From: Terrabacter terrigena
GTDB taxonomy: Bacteria; Actinomycetota; Actinomycetes; Actinomycetales; Dermatophilaceae
Length of the DNA stretch: 64,000 nt
Direction: 5' to 3'
NCBI RefSeq assembly: GCF_042676085.1
Contig: NZ_JBHTKH010000001.1
Coordinates: forward strand, 806,001-870,000
The notes under the pieces are model-generated. The model made no database searches, was not told the DNA's origin, and worked only from the letters and a program-made list of their open reading frames with translations. Below are positions 17,332 through 25,454 of the stretch, one piece after another. Numbering within the stretch: the first letter of the stretch is position 1; every line of letters starts with the position of its first letter. The position numbers were made by a program, and so were the translations under genes.

Positions 17332-17633
17332 GTATGCCGCCGGGTCGGCCGCCGCCTCGAGGCGTGCGCGGCTGCAGCTCAGCCGCGGCCGACACCCGGC
17401 GTCCCGTGAAGACCTGCTCGCGTTCGGTCGCCTCGCCGGGCACGGGGCCGTGCACGACCGTTGCGACACAGACAGATTCCCGACCTCGTCGACGCCCCGC
17501 ACCCCCGGGCCGAGCCGGTCGCGGGTGACCTGCTGCAGCGCCGCCACAGCGGTGGCCGGGGCCGCCGGGTGCGTCTCGCATTCGACACGTCATCGCAGCC
17601 GACGAGGACAGGCTCCGGAGGGTCGCAGACAGA
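17332..17633. other. Gap between the two convergent sugar operons
   Basis: About 300 nt between the terminators of the enzyme operon and the importer operon. Open frames here have no ribosome site or recognisable product. Nothing else seen. Confidence 0.5.
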
Positions 17634-17670
17634 AGCAGGGGCCGTCGCGACGTGCGCGACCGCCCCTGCT
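17634..17670 (-). terminator. Hairpin terminator of the ABC importer operon
   Basis: AGCAGGGGC (17634-17642) pairs with GCCCCTGCT (17662-17670), and an inner GTCGCG/CGCGAC extends the stem to 15 bp with one C-C mismatch. It lies 17 nt past the binding-protein stop on the minus strand. Confidence 0.75.
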
Positions 17671-17687
17671 CCGGGTGAGTGTTGTCG

Positions 17688-18704
17688 TCAGCTGGCGACA
17701 GCGAAGTTGTTCACCTTGTCGGCGTTGTCCTTGTTGACGAGGACGCAGTCGACCGACTGCTTCTCGGGCTGGGAGGCCTTGCCGCCGCCCTTGATGTACT
17801 CGTCGGCCTGCTGGACGGCCATCTCGGCGATCTGGCTGGCCGGCTGGAGCACGGTCGCCTTGATCTTGTTGCCGGTGATCGAGCTGACGACGTCGGGGCT
17901 GCCGTCGAACCCGACGACGACGACGTCCTTCTTGCCGGCCGCGTCGAGCGCCGCCTGGGCACCGAGGGCCATCGTGTCGTTGCCGGCGATGATGCCCTTG
18001 ATGTCGGGGTGCGCCTGCAGGATCGTCTGCGTCTTGGCGAGGGCCTCGGCCTGGTCCCAGTTGGCCGTCTGCTGGGCGACCATCTTCAGGCCGGGGATCT
18101 GGTCGAGGATGTCGTGGTAGCCCTTGGAACGGACACCGGCGTTGGTGTCGGTCTCCTTGCCGAGCAGCTCTGCGTAGTTGCCGGTGTTCTTCATCAGCTT
18201 GGCGAACTCCTGGCCACCGAGCGAGGCGCCCTGGGCGTTGTTGGAGACGATCTGCGCGACGGCCACACCGGTCTGGTTGATCTCGCGGTCGATGAGGAAC
18301 GACGGGATGCCTGCGTCCTTGGCCTTCTTGACGGCGGTGACGGTGACGTCGGCGCCGGCGTTGTCGAGGATGATCGCGGCCGCCTTGCGGGAGATCGCGG
18401 TGTCGAAGGCCTGGCTCTGCTTGGTCGGGTCGTCGTCGTGGCTGATGACGAGCGTCTCGTAGCCGAGCTCCTTGGCCTTGGCCGCGGCGGCGTCCTGCTC
18501 CGCCTTGAAGAAGACGTTGTCGGGCGAGGGCGTGATGACGACGACGAGCTTGGAGCCCGAGCCACCCGCAGCGGCCGCAGCCGAGGAGGTGCTGCCGCTG
18601 GTCGAGCCACCGGAGCTGCTTCCGCAGGCGGCGGTGCCGAGGACGAGGGCCGCAGCGGCGACGGGCAGCAGCGCCCGGCTCATGCGTGAGGTGTGACGGA
18701 ACAT
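17688..18704 (-). CDS. Ribose-type ABC importer, sugar-binding lipoprotein
   Basis: This 338-residue periplasmic-binding-protein family 1 lipoprotein starts at ATG 18704 behind GAAAGGAC. A signal sequence with lipobox-like GTAAC is followed by a Ser/Gly linker and then the RbsB fold. KLVVVITPSPDNVFFKAEQ is the N-lobe start; IDREINQTG, GIIAGNDTMALGAQAAL and VVVGFDGSPDVV are ligand-site loops. It is the last gene of the importer operon, 121 nt after the permease. The ligand is likely a pentose-like sugar handled by the convergent enzyme operon; D-apiose is the best guess. Confidence 0.88.
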   Translation of the reverse strand: MFRHTSRMSRALLPVAAAALVLGTAACGSSSGGSTSGSTSSAAAAAGGSGSKLVVVITPSPDNVFFKAEQDAAAAKAKELGYETLVISHDDDPTKQSQAFDTAISRKAAAIILDNAGADVTVTAVKKAKDAGIPSFLIDREINQTGVAVAQIVSNNAQGASLGGQEFAKLMKNTGNYAELLGKETDTNAGVRSKGYHDILDQIPGLKMVAQQTANWDQAEALAKTQTILQAHPDIKGIIAGNDTMALGAQAALDAAGKKDVVVVGFDGSPDVVSSITGNKIKATVLQPASQIAEMAVQQADEYIKGGGKASQPEKQSVDCVLVNKDNADKVNNFAVAS

Positions 18705-18825
18705 GAAGGTCCTTTCGGTGTTGCTGAACTGGTTCACTGCTGGATCGGTGGGCGGTGCGAGATCGTCTGGCGGTCAGCGCCTTCCGAGCCGCACCGGTGC
18801 GTGGACGCCGAGCGCGCCCACGCGG

Positions 18826-19920
18826 TCAGGCCGCTCGCTGTGACAGCGCCGTCTGCAGCCGCTGCTGGGCCTGCTCGAGGACGATGGCGAGGATGATGAC
18901 GGCGCCCTTGACGACGGACTGCCAGAAGGTGGAGACGCCGACCAGGACGAGGCCGTCGGCGAGGAAGCCGATGACGAAGGCGCCCATGACGGTGCCGACG
19001 ATGGTGCCGCGTCCGCCGCTGAGGGCGGTGCCGCCGAGGACGGCGGCCGCGATGGCGTTGAGCTCGTAGGTCGTCGCGGTGTCGGGGTAGGCCGCCCCGA
19101 GCTCGGACGTGAGCAGCATGCCGGCCAGGGCGGCGCAGGCACCGCTGATGACGTAGACGGCGATGGTGATGCGGGGGACCCGGATACCGGCGAGCACGGC
19201 CGCGCGGTCGTTGCCGCCGACGGCGTAAATGCGCCGGCCGAACGGCGTCTTCGTCGTGACGATGACGGCGATGACCGCGACCCCGACCATGATCCAGACC
19301 GCGACCGGGATGCCGAGCCAGCTGTCGACGCCGATGACGTGGAATCCCTCGTTGCCGTGCGCCTCGCTGCCGGCGAGGTTGGGGAACGTGCCGCCGTTGC
19401 TGCGCAGCTGGGCCGCGCCGCGGGCCACGTAGAGCATCCCGAGGGTGGCGATGAACGGTGCCACCCGGAACTTCGTGATGAGGATGCCGTTGACCCACCC
19501 GACGAGGCAGCCGACGAGGATGCCGACGAGGATGACCGCGCCGACCGACAGGTAGAGCACTCCCCCGCCGGGCATCGCGAGGCCCGCGAAGAGCAGGCCC
19601 CCGACGATCATGCTCGACAGGCCGGCGATCGAGCCGACGGACAGGTCGATGCCGCCGGTGAGGATGACGAAGGTGACCCCGATGGCGAGGATCGCGTTGA
19701 TGGCCACGTGCTTGGTCATCACGATGAGGTTGCTCGAGGTGAGGTAGTCCTGCGACATCGTGCCGAAGAGGACGATGAGCAGCACGAGGACCACGAGAGT
19801 GCGGCCGCGCAGCAGCAGCAGGCCGACTCGCGCCAACGTGTCACCACGGTGCGCGGGCTCGCTCGGCGGCGTCGGGGGCGACTGGGTCGAGGTGGTGGGC
19901 GCAACGTCCGTGTCGCTCAT
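18826..19920 (-). CDS. Ribose-type ABC importer, permease
   Basis: This 364-residue RbsC-like membrane protein has a roughly 35-residue polar N-terminus and then about 8-10 hydrophobic segments. Family hallmarks include LTGGIDLSVGS, VAPFIATLGMLYVARG, YAVGGNDRAAVLAGI and GTALSGGRGTIVGTVMGA. Its start overlaps the ATPase stop (ATGA on the minus strand). It forms the channel with the ATPase encoded just upstream. Confidence 0.9.
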   Translation of the reverse strand: MSDTDVAPTTSTQSPPTPPSEPAHRGDTLARVGLLLLRGRTLVVLVLLIVLFGTMSQDYLTSSNLIVMTKHVAINAILAIGVTFVILTGGIDLSVGSIAGLSSMIVGGLLFAGLAMPGGGVLYLSVGAVILVGILVGCLVGWVNGILITKFRVAPFIATLGMLYVARGAAQLRSNGGTFPNLAGSEAHGNEGFHVIGVDSWLGIPVAVWIMVGVAVIAVIVTTKTPFGRRIYAVGGNDRAAVLAGIRVPRITIAVYVISGACAALAGMLLTSELGAAYPDTATTYELNAIAAAVLGGTALSGGRGTIVGTVMGAFVIGFLADGLVLVGVSTFWQSVVKGAVIILAIVLEQAQQRLQTALSQRAA

Positions 19921-21524
19921 GCGGGGTCCTCCGTGGATGGGGTGGAGAGCAGGTCGGCTCCGGCGGCCGCGGCGGCCAGCACGGCGTCGGAGGCGGAGGC
20001 GGAGACGAGCGCCTCCTCGGTGAGGGCGTCGCCGGACAGCTCGGCGGTGATGCGTCCCCGTGCCATGACGAGCACCCGGTCGGCCATCGCCATGACCTCG
20101 GCGAGCTCGGACGAGATGAACAGGACGCCGTAGCCGGCCTCGGCGAGCTCGCTCATGATCTCGGCGATCTGGCTCTTGGCACCGACGTCCACACCGCGGG
20201 TCGGCTCGTCGAGCAGCATCACGACGGGCTCGGTGAGCAGGGCGCGCGCCAGCACGACCTTCTGCTGGTTGCCGCCGCTCAGCGACGTGACGGGCGCCGC
20301 GAGCGCGGAGATCTTGATCGAGAGCTCGCGCACCTTCTCGCCCGCGACGCTGCGCTCGGTCTTCTGGGGCACGAGGCCGCGACGAGCCAGCTTGCCGATC
20401 GTCGAGAGCAGCACGTTGTCACCGACGCTCATCGTCTGGACGAGGCCGTCGCGCTGGCGGTCCTCAGGCACGAGGGCGAGGCCGGCTGCCTGACGGGCGA
20501 GCACGCTGCTCTCCTTCACGGGCTTGCCCCGGACGGCCACGTGACCGGTCGAGGCGCGGGTACCCATCAGGGCCTCGAACAGCTCGGTCCGTCCGGCCCC
20601 CATGAGGCCGTAGATGCCGACGACCTCGCCGGCCCGGACCTGGAGCGAGACGTCCGAGACGAGCTCGCGGGGCGATCCTGGCACCGTCAGCCCGGTGACC
20701 TCCAGGAGCACGTCACCGATGTCCCCGGCGGACCGCGAGAAGAGCGCCTCGGGATCCTGGCCCACCATCTGCCGCACGATCCAGGCCGTGTCGGTGCCGG
20801 TCATCGGCTCATGGGCCACGAGGGACCCGTCGCGCAGCACCGTGACGTAGTCGCCGATGCGGCGGAACTCGTCGAGCTTGTGCGAGATGTAGATGATCGT
20901 CACGTCGTCGCGACGCAGGTCGTCCATGACCTTGAAGAGCACGTCGACCTCGTGGTTGGACAGCGCCGACGTCGGCTCGTCCATGATGAGGATGCGGACG
21001 TCCTCCAGCAGCACCCGGGCGATCTCGATGAGCTGCTGCTTGCCGATCGGCAGGTCGCCGACGAGCGTGTCGGGGTCGAGCTCCTGCCCCAGGCGCTGCA
21101 GGGCCTCGGTGGCGCGGCGGCGCTGCGCCGCGTGGTCGACGAACCGGCCGCCCCGCCGCAGCTCGCGCCCGGCGAAGAGGTTCTCGGCGATCGACATGTT
21201 CGGGAAGAGGCTCAGCTCCTGGTGGATGATGCCGATGCCGTTGGCAATCGCGTCGCGCGGGCTGCCGATGCCGACCGGCTCGTCGTCGAGCAGGATGGTG
21301 CCCGAGCTGGGCTGTTCCGCGCCCGCGAGGATCTTCATGAGCGTCGACTTGCCGGCGCCGTTCTCACCCACGAGGACGTTGACCTTGCCGCGGTAGGCCT
21401 CGAAGGTGACGCCCTTGAGGGCCCGCACCCCGCCGTACGTCTTCGTGATGTCGAGGGCCCGAAGGACGACCTCGTCGCTGCCGGCCGGCGTCGGCCGCGA
21501 TGGGGCTTCGGACGCGGTCGTCAT
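19917..21524 (-). CDS. Ribose-type ABC importer, double ATPase
   Basis: This 535-residue RbsA/MglA-like protein has two fused nucleotide-binding domains. The first has Walker A GENGAGKST (53-61), the LPIGKQQLIEIAR signature and ILIMDEPTSALS. The second has the usual degenerate P-loop (GLMGAGRTEL), a good LSGGNQQKVVLARAL signature and MLLDEPTRGVDVGAKSQI. It energises the sugar importer. ATGA overlaps join it to both neighbours. Confidence 0.92.
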   Translation of the reverse strand: MTTASEAPSRPTPAGSDEVVLRALDITKTYGGVRALKGVTFEAYRGKVNVLVGENGAGKSTLMKILAGAEQPSSGTILLDDEPVGIGSPRDAIANGIGIIHQELSLFPNMSIAENLFAGRELRRGGRFVDHAAQRRRATEALQRLGQELDPDTLVGDLPIGKQQLIEIARVLLEDVRILIMDEPTSALSNHEVDVLFKVMDDLRRDDVTIIYISHKLDEFRRIGDYVTVLRDGSLVAHEPMTGTDTAWIVRQMVGQDPEALFSRSAGDIGDVLLEVTGLTVPGSPRELVSDVSLQVRAGEVVGIYGLMGAGRTELFEALMGTRASTGHVAVRGKPVKESSVLARQAAGLALVPEDRQRDGLVQTMSVGDNVLLSTIGKLARRGLVPQKTERSVAGEKVRELSIKISALAAPVTSLSGGNQQKVVLARALLTEPVVMLLDEPTRGVDVGAKSQIAEIMSELAEAGYGVLFISSELAEVMAMADRVLVMARGRITAELSGDALTEEALVSASASDAVLAAAAAGADLLSTPSTEDPA

Positions 21525-22207
21525 GAGCCGACCGCCAGCTGCGTCGGGACGACCAGGACGACGCCGGGGGCCACGAGCGAGAAGGCCCCCGCGAAGGTCA
21601 CCTTCTTGCCGACGAGGTCCTTGGCCTTGACCTTGGCGAGGACGTCGGCCTTGACCTTGTTGTTGAGCTCGGTCGCGGCGTCCGCGTAGTCGAGCTGGTT
21701 GGTGAAGTCACCGAACTTGATGAACTTGACGGCGTCGCGCAGGCCGGTGCCTGCGATGACCGGGCCCGTGACCACCTGGATCTCGGCGGTCTTGCCCGAG
21801 ATGCCGTCGACCTTGACCGTCACCGGGTGCGTCGGCGAGTCGGCGTCGGCCGCCGTCACGGTGCCGGCTCCCTTGACGAGGAACGCGTACGGGCTCCCGG
21901 CGCCGGCCTGGTTGCCGTACTTCTTGCTCGCGGCGCCCTGGTCGGCGTCGAGCGCTGGGATCAGCTCGGCGGCCGGGACGGCGTCCTTCTCGACGGTGGG
22001 CAGCACCTTCGAGGTCCAGATGCCGTTGACGTAGGCCTTGGCGTCGAAGGCGACGGACCCACCCGCGCCGGCCGACTTCTCCTGGCCGGCCGGGACGTAG
22101 GTGTACACGCCGGGCACGCGCGAGCAGGCACCGACGGAACCGCCGACGACGAGGGCGGTCGCGAGGGCCAACGCAGCACGGGCTTTGCTGCCAGATTGAA
22201 TAGCCAT
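21521..22207 (-). CDS. DUF2291-family lipoprotein of the sugar importer operon
   Basis: This 228-residue protein from ATG 22207 (an ATG at 22225 would add six residues). A signal sequence leads to lipobox VGAC (C28), then the DUF2291 core with VVTGPVIAGTGLRDAVKFIKFGDFTNQLDYA. DUF2291 lipoproteins are found beside ribose-type importers, often first in the operon as here; their job is unproven but an accessory role in uptake is likely. The putative operator CGAATGGCTATTCA overlaps the start codon, as in the kinase operon. No ribosome site is visible before either ATG. Confidence 0.8.
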   Translation of the reverse strand: MAIQSGSKARAALALATALVVGGSVGACSRVPGVYTYVPAGQEKSAGAGGSVAFDAKAYVNGIWTSKVLPTVEKDAVPAAELIPALDADQGAASKKYGNQAGAGSPYAFLVKGAGTVTAADADSPTHPVTVKVDGISGKTAEIQVVTGPVIAGTGLRDAVKFIKFGDFTNQLDYADAATELNNKVKADVLAKVKAKDLVGKKVTFAGAFSLVAPGVVLVVPTQLAVGS

Positions 22208-22210
22208 TCG
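22197..22210 (-). promoter_or_regulatory. CGAAT-N4-ATTC operator at the start of the importer operon
   Basis: Read on the minus strand, CGAATGGCTATTCA matches the kinase-operon site CGAATGGATATTCG at 12 of 14 positions. It begins 21 nt after the -10 box, the same distance as at the kinase promoter. Confidence 0.65.
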
Positions 22211-22231
22211 CCATTGAACGAACATACGATG

Positions 22232-22260
22232 ATGATGCCCAGCCGTCGCCGCCGTGTCAA
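22232..22260 (-). promoter_or_regulatory. Promoter of the importer operon
   Basis: On the minus strand TTGACA (22260-22255), a 17-nt spacer and CATCAT (22237-22232) form a promoter with consensus -35 and a 4/6 -10. The start of transcription would be near 22225. Confidence 0.55.
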
Positions 22261-22462
22261 CGACTTGGCGAATACCCGGCCCCCATGTCGCAAGCCGTCG
22301 GCGCCGACGTGCGCACCTCCGGCCGGCTCATGGCGGCAGGCCTCAGCGGGTCACCGGGTGGGCGGCCGGTCTCTGAAGCGCTCATCCCGGACCGGCGGCA
22401 CACGTCTTGGCGAGGTACTCGTCGCCGCCCTCGAGCCCACGGCCGCCGCGAGGCGCTGGCGC

Positions 22463-22813
22463 TCAGCGCCCGCCTCTGCCTCCGCTCGACAGCGCCGCGC
22501 CTCCGAGGGCGACAGCCGCGGACGCGAGGGCGGGCGGCGCATACTCCCGTCTCCAGGCCGCAAGGGCGAGCATCGACAGGGCGTGGGCGGCGTCGACGGC
22601 GGCGGCCGGGCGCCGCACCGCCCGAGGTGCCACGAGCTCGGCGAGACCCTGTGCCAGGTGACGCAGCCCGAGCACCTGCGTGACGAGCTGCTCGTCCTGG
22701 GTGCAGCCGCGGCCTGCAACCCGCTGCCACACGTCGTCGGGGTAGGCGAAGAGCACTGCACCCCAAGCGATCCCGATGGTCCCCGCGAACCGCGCTCGCG
22801 CGTGGCCCTTCAC
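22463..22813 (-). CDS. Small membrane protein, DUF4267-like hydrophobic
   Basis: This 116-residue hydrophobic protein starts at GTG 22813, overlapping the SDR stop as GTGA, which decides the start. It has an FAGTIGIAWGAVLFAYPDDVW first segment, a central helix region (QVLGLRHLAQGLAELVAP) and C-terminal helices AAHALSMLALAAW and ALASAAVALGGAAL. About three to four membrane segments are likely. The family name is only an impression from the GLRH motif. Coupled to the SDR gene; function unknown. Confidence 0.65.
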   Translation of the reverse strand: MKGHARARFAGTIGIAWGAVLFAYPDDVWQRVAGRGCTQDEQLVTQVLGLRHLAQGLAELVAPRAVRRPAAAVDAAHALSMLALAAWRREYAPPALASAAVALGGAALSSGGRGGR

Positions 22814-23814
22814 CGCCGACGCCTCACGGCCGCAAGGGCCAGTCCGGCGACCGCGACTCCGGCGGCACCGGCGACCTGCGGGTAGCGGTGCGCCAGCCAC
22901 TGCTGTCGGCTCGTCGGCTTCGAGCGGCTGCCGAAGACCCCGTGGGCCCCGAAGTCACGGCCGTCCGCGCCGTCGGCCGGCTCCCAGAGGTTCACCGGCT
23001 GGTCGTCGGGACGCGGCTCGCTCGTCTGCTGGGCGTCGAAGCCGGTTCGCGCCAGGTAGCGGTCGAGCAGCCCGGGCACGACGGCATTGGCCATGAGCGT
23101 GGCGACGGTCGTCCCGCCGACCCAGTACTCCCGCCTGCGCGGGTGCTCGGCGGCGAAGACGACGGCCCGGGCCGCGACCTCCGGCTGGTAGATGGGTGGG
23201 ACCGGCTGCGCGTGACGGGGCAGGCGCGAGAGCACCCAGGAGAACTGCGGCGTGTTGAGCGCCGGCATCTGCACCATGGTGACGTGCACGTTGCTGCGCT
23301 CGTGCAGCAGCTCCACCCGCAGCGCCTCGTGGAAGCCCTGGATGGCGTGCTTGGCACCGCAGTAGGCCGTCTGCAGCGGTATGCCGCGGTAGGCGAGCGC
23401 GGAGCCGACCTGCACGATCGTCCCGGAGTCCCGCTTCCGCATCTTCTGCAGCACGGCCCGGGTCGCGTAGACGTAACCGAGGTAGCTCACCTCCGTGACG
23501 CGGCGGAACTCCTCGGGCGCGATGTCGTCGAACCGGGCGAAGACGGAGGTGAAGGCGTTGTTGACCCACACCTCGATCGGTCCCAGCTGCGACTCGATGC
23601 GCTCGACCGCCGACTCGACCGCGCCGGCGTCGGCGACGTCGACCGGCACCACGAGGGCCCGGCGGCCCTCGGCACGCACCTCGGCCGCGGCTGCCTCGAG
23701 GCCCTGCTCACCCCGGGCGAGCAGAGCGACGTCGCTCCCGCGTCGCGCGAACTCGCGAGCGACGGCCCGGCCGATGCCTCCGCTCGCCCCGGTGACGGCG
23801 ACGACCTTCGTCAT
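22810..23814 (-). CDS. Short-chain dehydrogenase/reductase with C-terminal membrane helix
   Basis: This 334-residue SDR starts at ATG 23814 behind GAGGAGG. It has TGASGGIG (8-15) for NAD(P), NNAF in place of NNAG, a catalytic AYCGAK (Tyr and Lys) and a QVGSALAYRG strand with Ser. The C-terminal 80 residues exceed the classical SDR length and end in VAGAAGVAVAGLALAAVRRRR, a probable membrane anchor. The substrate is unknown. The downstream small membrane protein gene overlaps by GTGA, suggesting joint function at the membrane. Confidence 0.85.
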   Translation of the reverse strand: MTKVVAVTGASGGIGRAVAREFARRGSDVALLARGEQGLEAAAAEVRAEGRRALVVPVDVADAGAVESAVERIESQLGPIEVWVNNAFTSVFARFDDIAPEEFRRVTEVSYLGYVYATRAVLQKMRKRDSGTIVQVGSALAYRGIPLQTAYCGAKHAIQGFHEALRVELLHERSNVHVTMVQMPALNTPQFSWVLSRLPRHAQPVPPIYQPEVAARAVVFAAEHPRRREYWVGGTTVATLMANAVVPGLLDRYLARTGFDAQQTSEPRPDDQPVNLWEPADGADGRDFGAHGVFGSRSKPTSRQQWLAHRYPQVAGAAGVAVAGLALAAVRRRR

Positions 23815-23930
23815 GTGTCCTCCTCGGCGCCCTGTCCGTGACATCCGCACGAGGCCAGGCGCACTGAGGCACCCGCGGGGTGTTGGTCCGTCGGCGACAA
23901 GGGCCCCATACCCCGTTTCCCTCGTCAGGT

Positions 23931-24116
23931 TCAGCGGTGGCTGAACCTGCCGGTCGCGCTCGACACACACCCGCACGCGGCTGCTGCGCGCCTGGCGGTG
24001 TCGGCGGCGAGGTCCTCGACCTGGGTCTGCGACTCCCGCTCGGCCAGCACCCTGTCGCCGTACGCCTGCACCTCCGCGGCGATGGGGGCGTCGTCCCAGC
24101 CCAGCAGGGATGCCAC
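23931..24116 (-). pseudogene. Possible remnant of the C-terminus of glycerol-3-phosphate dehydrogenase
   Basis: A 61-codon frame from GTG 24116 reads MASLLGWDDAPIAAEVQAY and continues with RVLAERESQ. This resembles the last 40 residues of GlpD-type FAD-dependent glycerol-3-phosphate dehydrogenases (LLGWD, then EV-AY and ERA). The rest of the enzyme, including all FAD motifs, is missing: upstream lies the intact GH32 gene ending 6 nt away. Most likely a leftover from a deletion; chance similarity is possible. Confidence 0.4.
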
Positions 24117-24122
24117 GATCGT

Positions 24123-25361
24123 TCAGCGAGCGAGCGGGTGCACGGTCACGTCGTCGGCCCGGATGTGCAGCCACTCTCCGCTCGGCCGGGACACCAGGCC
24201 GAGCAGGCCACTGCTGCAGGAGATCTCGACGGTCTGGGCGTCCAGGATCACGCGGACCTGGCCGCCGTCGAACGGCATCTCGTGGACCTGCCCGGCAGCG
24301 CGCGCCCGGAGCACCTCACCACCGGCGCTGACCTCGAGCACCAGCTCGCCCGCGCTCGTCACCATCAGGGTCGCACCCTCGCGCGGTGACCACTCGATGT
24401 CTGCCGCCGAGCCCGGCACGACACCATCTGCGACGGCGGGCGCCCGGTAGCGCTCCAGGTCCGGGTGCGGCGCGGCGACGAGCCGGTCACGCTCGACACC
24501 CAGGACGTACGGCACGCTGTGCGCACCGGCCCATCCCGCCTCGAGGTCCTCGACGCCGCGCATCCAGAACAACAGACAGGGGCGGCCCTGCCCGTCCCGG
24601 AAGAACGAGGGCGCGTAGTAGCTCGGTCCGTAGCTGAGCCGCCCCCACGCCGTGGCGTCGAACCGGCCGCTCGCGTAGCCGCCCAGGGCGTACGCGGCGT
24701 AGTGCAGCACGTCCTGGTCCCACACCGAGGACACCATCGCGTGGACGCCGTCGACCTCGATCACCTGCGGGCACTCCCACAGCGACCCGAGCCACACCGG
24801 GTCCCGCTCGGCGGTCGACCGCGCCAGGGCGACCCCGTCGTAGGTCCACGTGTCGAGGTCTGCCGAGCGGTAGCCCAGCGCCATCGCCGTGCCGTCCGCG
24901 CCGGCCGCCCCGACGAACATCCGCCAGCCCTCGCCCTCGCGCACCACGAACGGGTCGCGGTACGCGAGGAGCTCCAGACCCGCAGGCGCCTCCACGACCA
25001 CCGGCCCCTTGCGCCACGACACCCACCCGGGGTCCGAGGGCGTCGCGACCCGCACGCGACCGATCGCGAAGTCGGCCGCCGTGGTGGCCGTGTAGAAGGC
25101 CCGCGCCTGCCCGTCGTCGCCCTGCACGAGCGAACCCGTCCAGATGCCGTCGTCGCCCTCACCCGGCGCGATCGCCACCGGCAGCTCCGCCAAGGACACC
25201 AGGTCCGGACCGGTCGCGTGACCCCAGCGACACCCCGGCGCCCACACCGTGCTGTCGGGCACGAACTGGAAGAACACGTCATAGCCGCCGTCGCGGGCCG
25301 TGATGCCGTGCGGGTCGTTGATCCAGCCCTGCCGGGCGGTGAAGTGGAACGCCGGCCTCAT
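24123..25361 (-). CDS. GH32 beta-fructosidase (levanase/inulinase/sucrose hydrolase type)
   Basis: This 412-residue glycoside hydrolase family 32 enzyme cleaves terminal or internal beta-fructosyl bonds. The nucleophile motif WINDPHG (13-19, D16), transition-state motif RDP (135-137) and acid/base motif WECPQ (E196) are all present. A C-terminal beta-sandwich (about 310-412) follows. There is no signal peptide, so it acts on imported oligosaccharides in the cytosol. It is divergent from the second GH32 gene across a 93-nt spacer holding two LacI-type sites. Confidence 0.92.
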   Translation of the reverse strand: MRPAFHFTARQGWINDPHGITARDGGYDVFFQFVPDSTVWAPGCRWGHATGPDLVSLAELPVAIAPGEGDDGIWTGSLVQGDDGQARAFYTATTAADFAIGRVRVATPSDPGWVSWRKGPVVVEAPAGLELLAYRDPFVVREGEGWRMFVGAAGADGTAMALGYRSADLDTWTYDGVALARSTAERDPVWLGSLWECPQVIEVDGVHAMVSSVWDQDVLHYAAYALGGYASGRFDATAWGRLSYGPSYYAPSFFRDGQGRPCLLFWMRGVEDLEAGWAGAHSVPYVLGVERDRLVAAPHPDLERYRAPAVADGVVPGSAADIEWSPREGATLMVTSAGELVLEVSAGGEVLRARAAGQVHEMPFDGGQVRVILDAQTVEISCSSGLLGLVSRPSGEWLHIRADDVTVHPLAR

Positions 25362-25386
25362 CGCTGCTCCTTCTGAGAAATTCTGC

Positions 25387-25398
25387 TAAACCGCTTGA
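25387..25398 (-). promoter_or_regulatory. LacI-type operator A between the GH32 genes
   Basis: Minus-strand TCAAGCGGTTTA is a LacI-family-like half-symmetric site with a central CG. It overlaps the perfect palindrome GCTTGATCAAGC (25393-25404). It resembles site B at 25428-25439. Confidence 0.5.
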
Positions 25399-25423
25399 TC
25401 AAGCCTAACCGGCTGTGTACCTT
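25395..25423 (+). promoter_or_regulatory. Possible promoter of the second GH32 gene
   Basis: TTGATC (25395-25400), a 17-nt spacer and TACCTT (25418-25423) form a plausible promoter lying between LacI-type sites A and B. Binding at site B would cover the transcription start. Confidence 0.4.
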
Positions 25424-25427
25424 CTGC

Positions 25428-25439
25428 TTAAGCGTTTGA
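25428..25439 (+). promoter_or_regulatory. LacI-type operator B between the GH32 genes
   Basis: TTAAGCGTTTGA has LacI-like symmetry around CG and shares AAGCG-TTT with site A on the opposite strand. It is flanked by CTGC and GCAG, giving a wider inverted repeat CTGCT...AGCAG (25424-25443). Confidence 0.5.
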
Positions 25440-25454
25440 GCAGAGAGGCTCCCC

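Noticed and set aside
22285..22885. Plus-strand frames opposite the small membrane protein and the SDR end
   Set aside because: Arg/Pro-rich composition, no ribosome site. The minus-strand pair is coupled by GTGA and has sensible hydrophobic segments.
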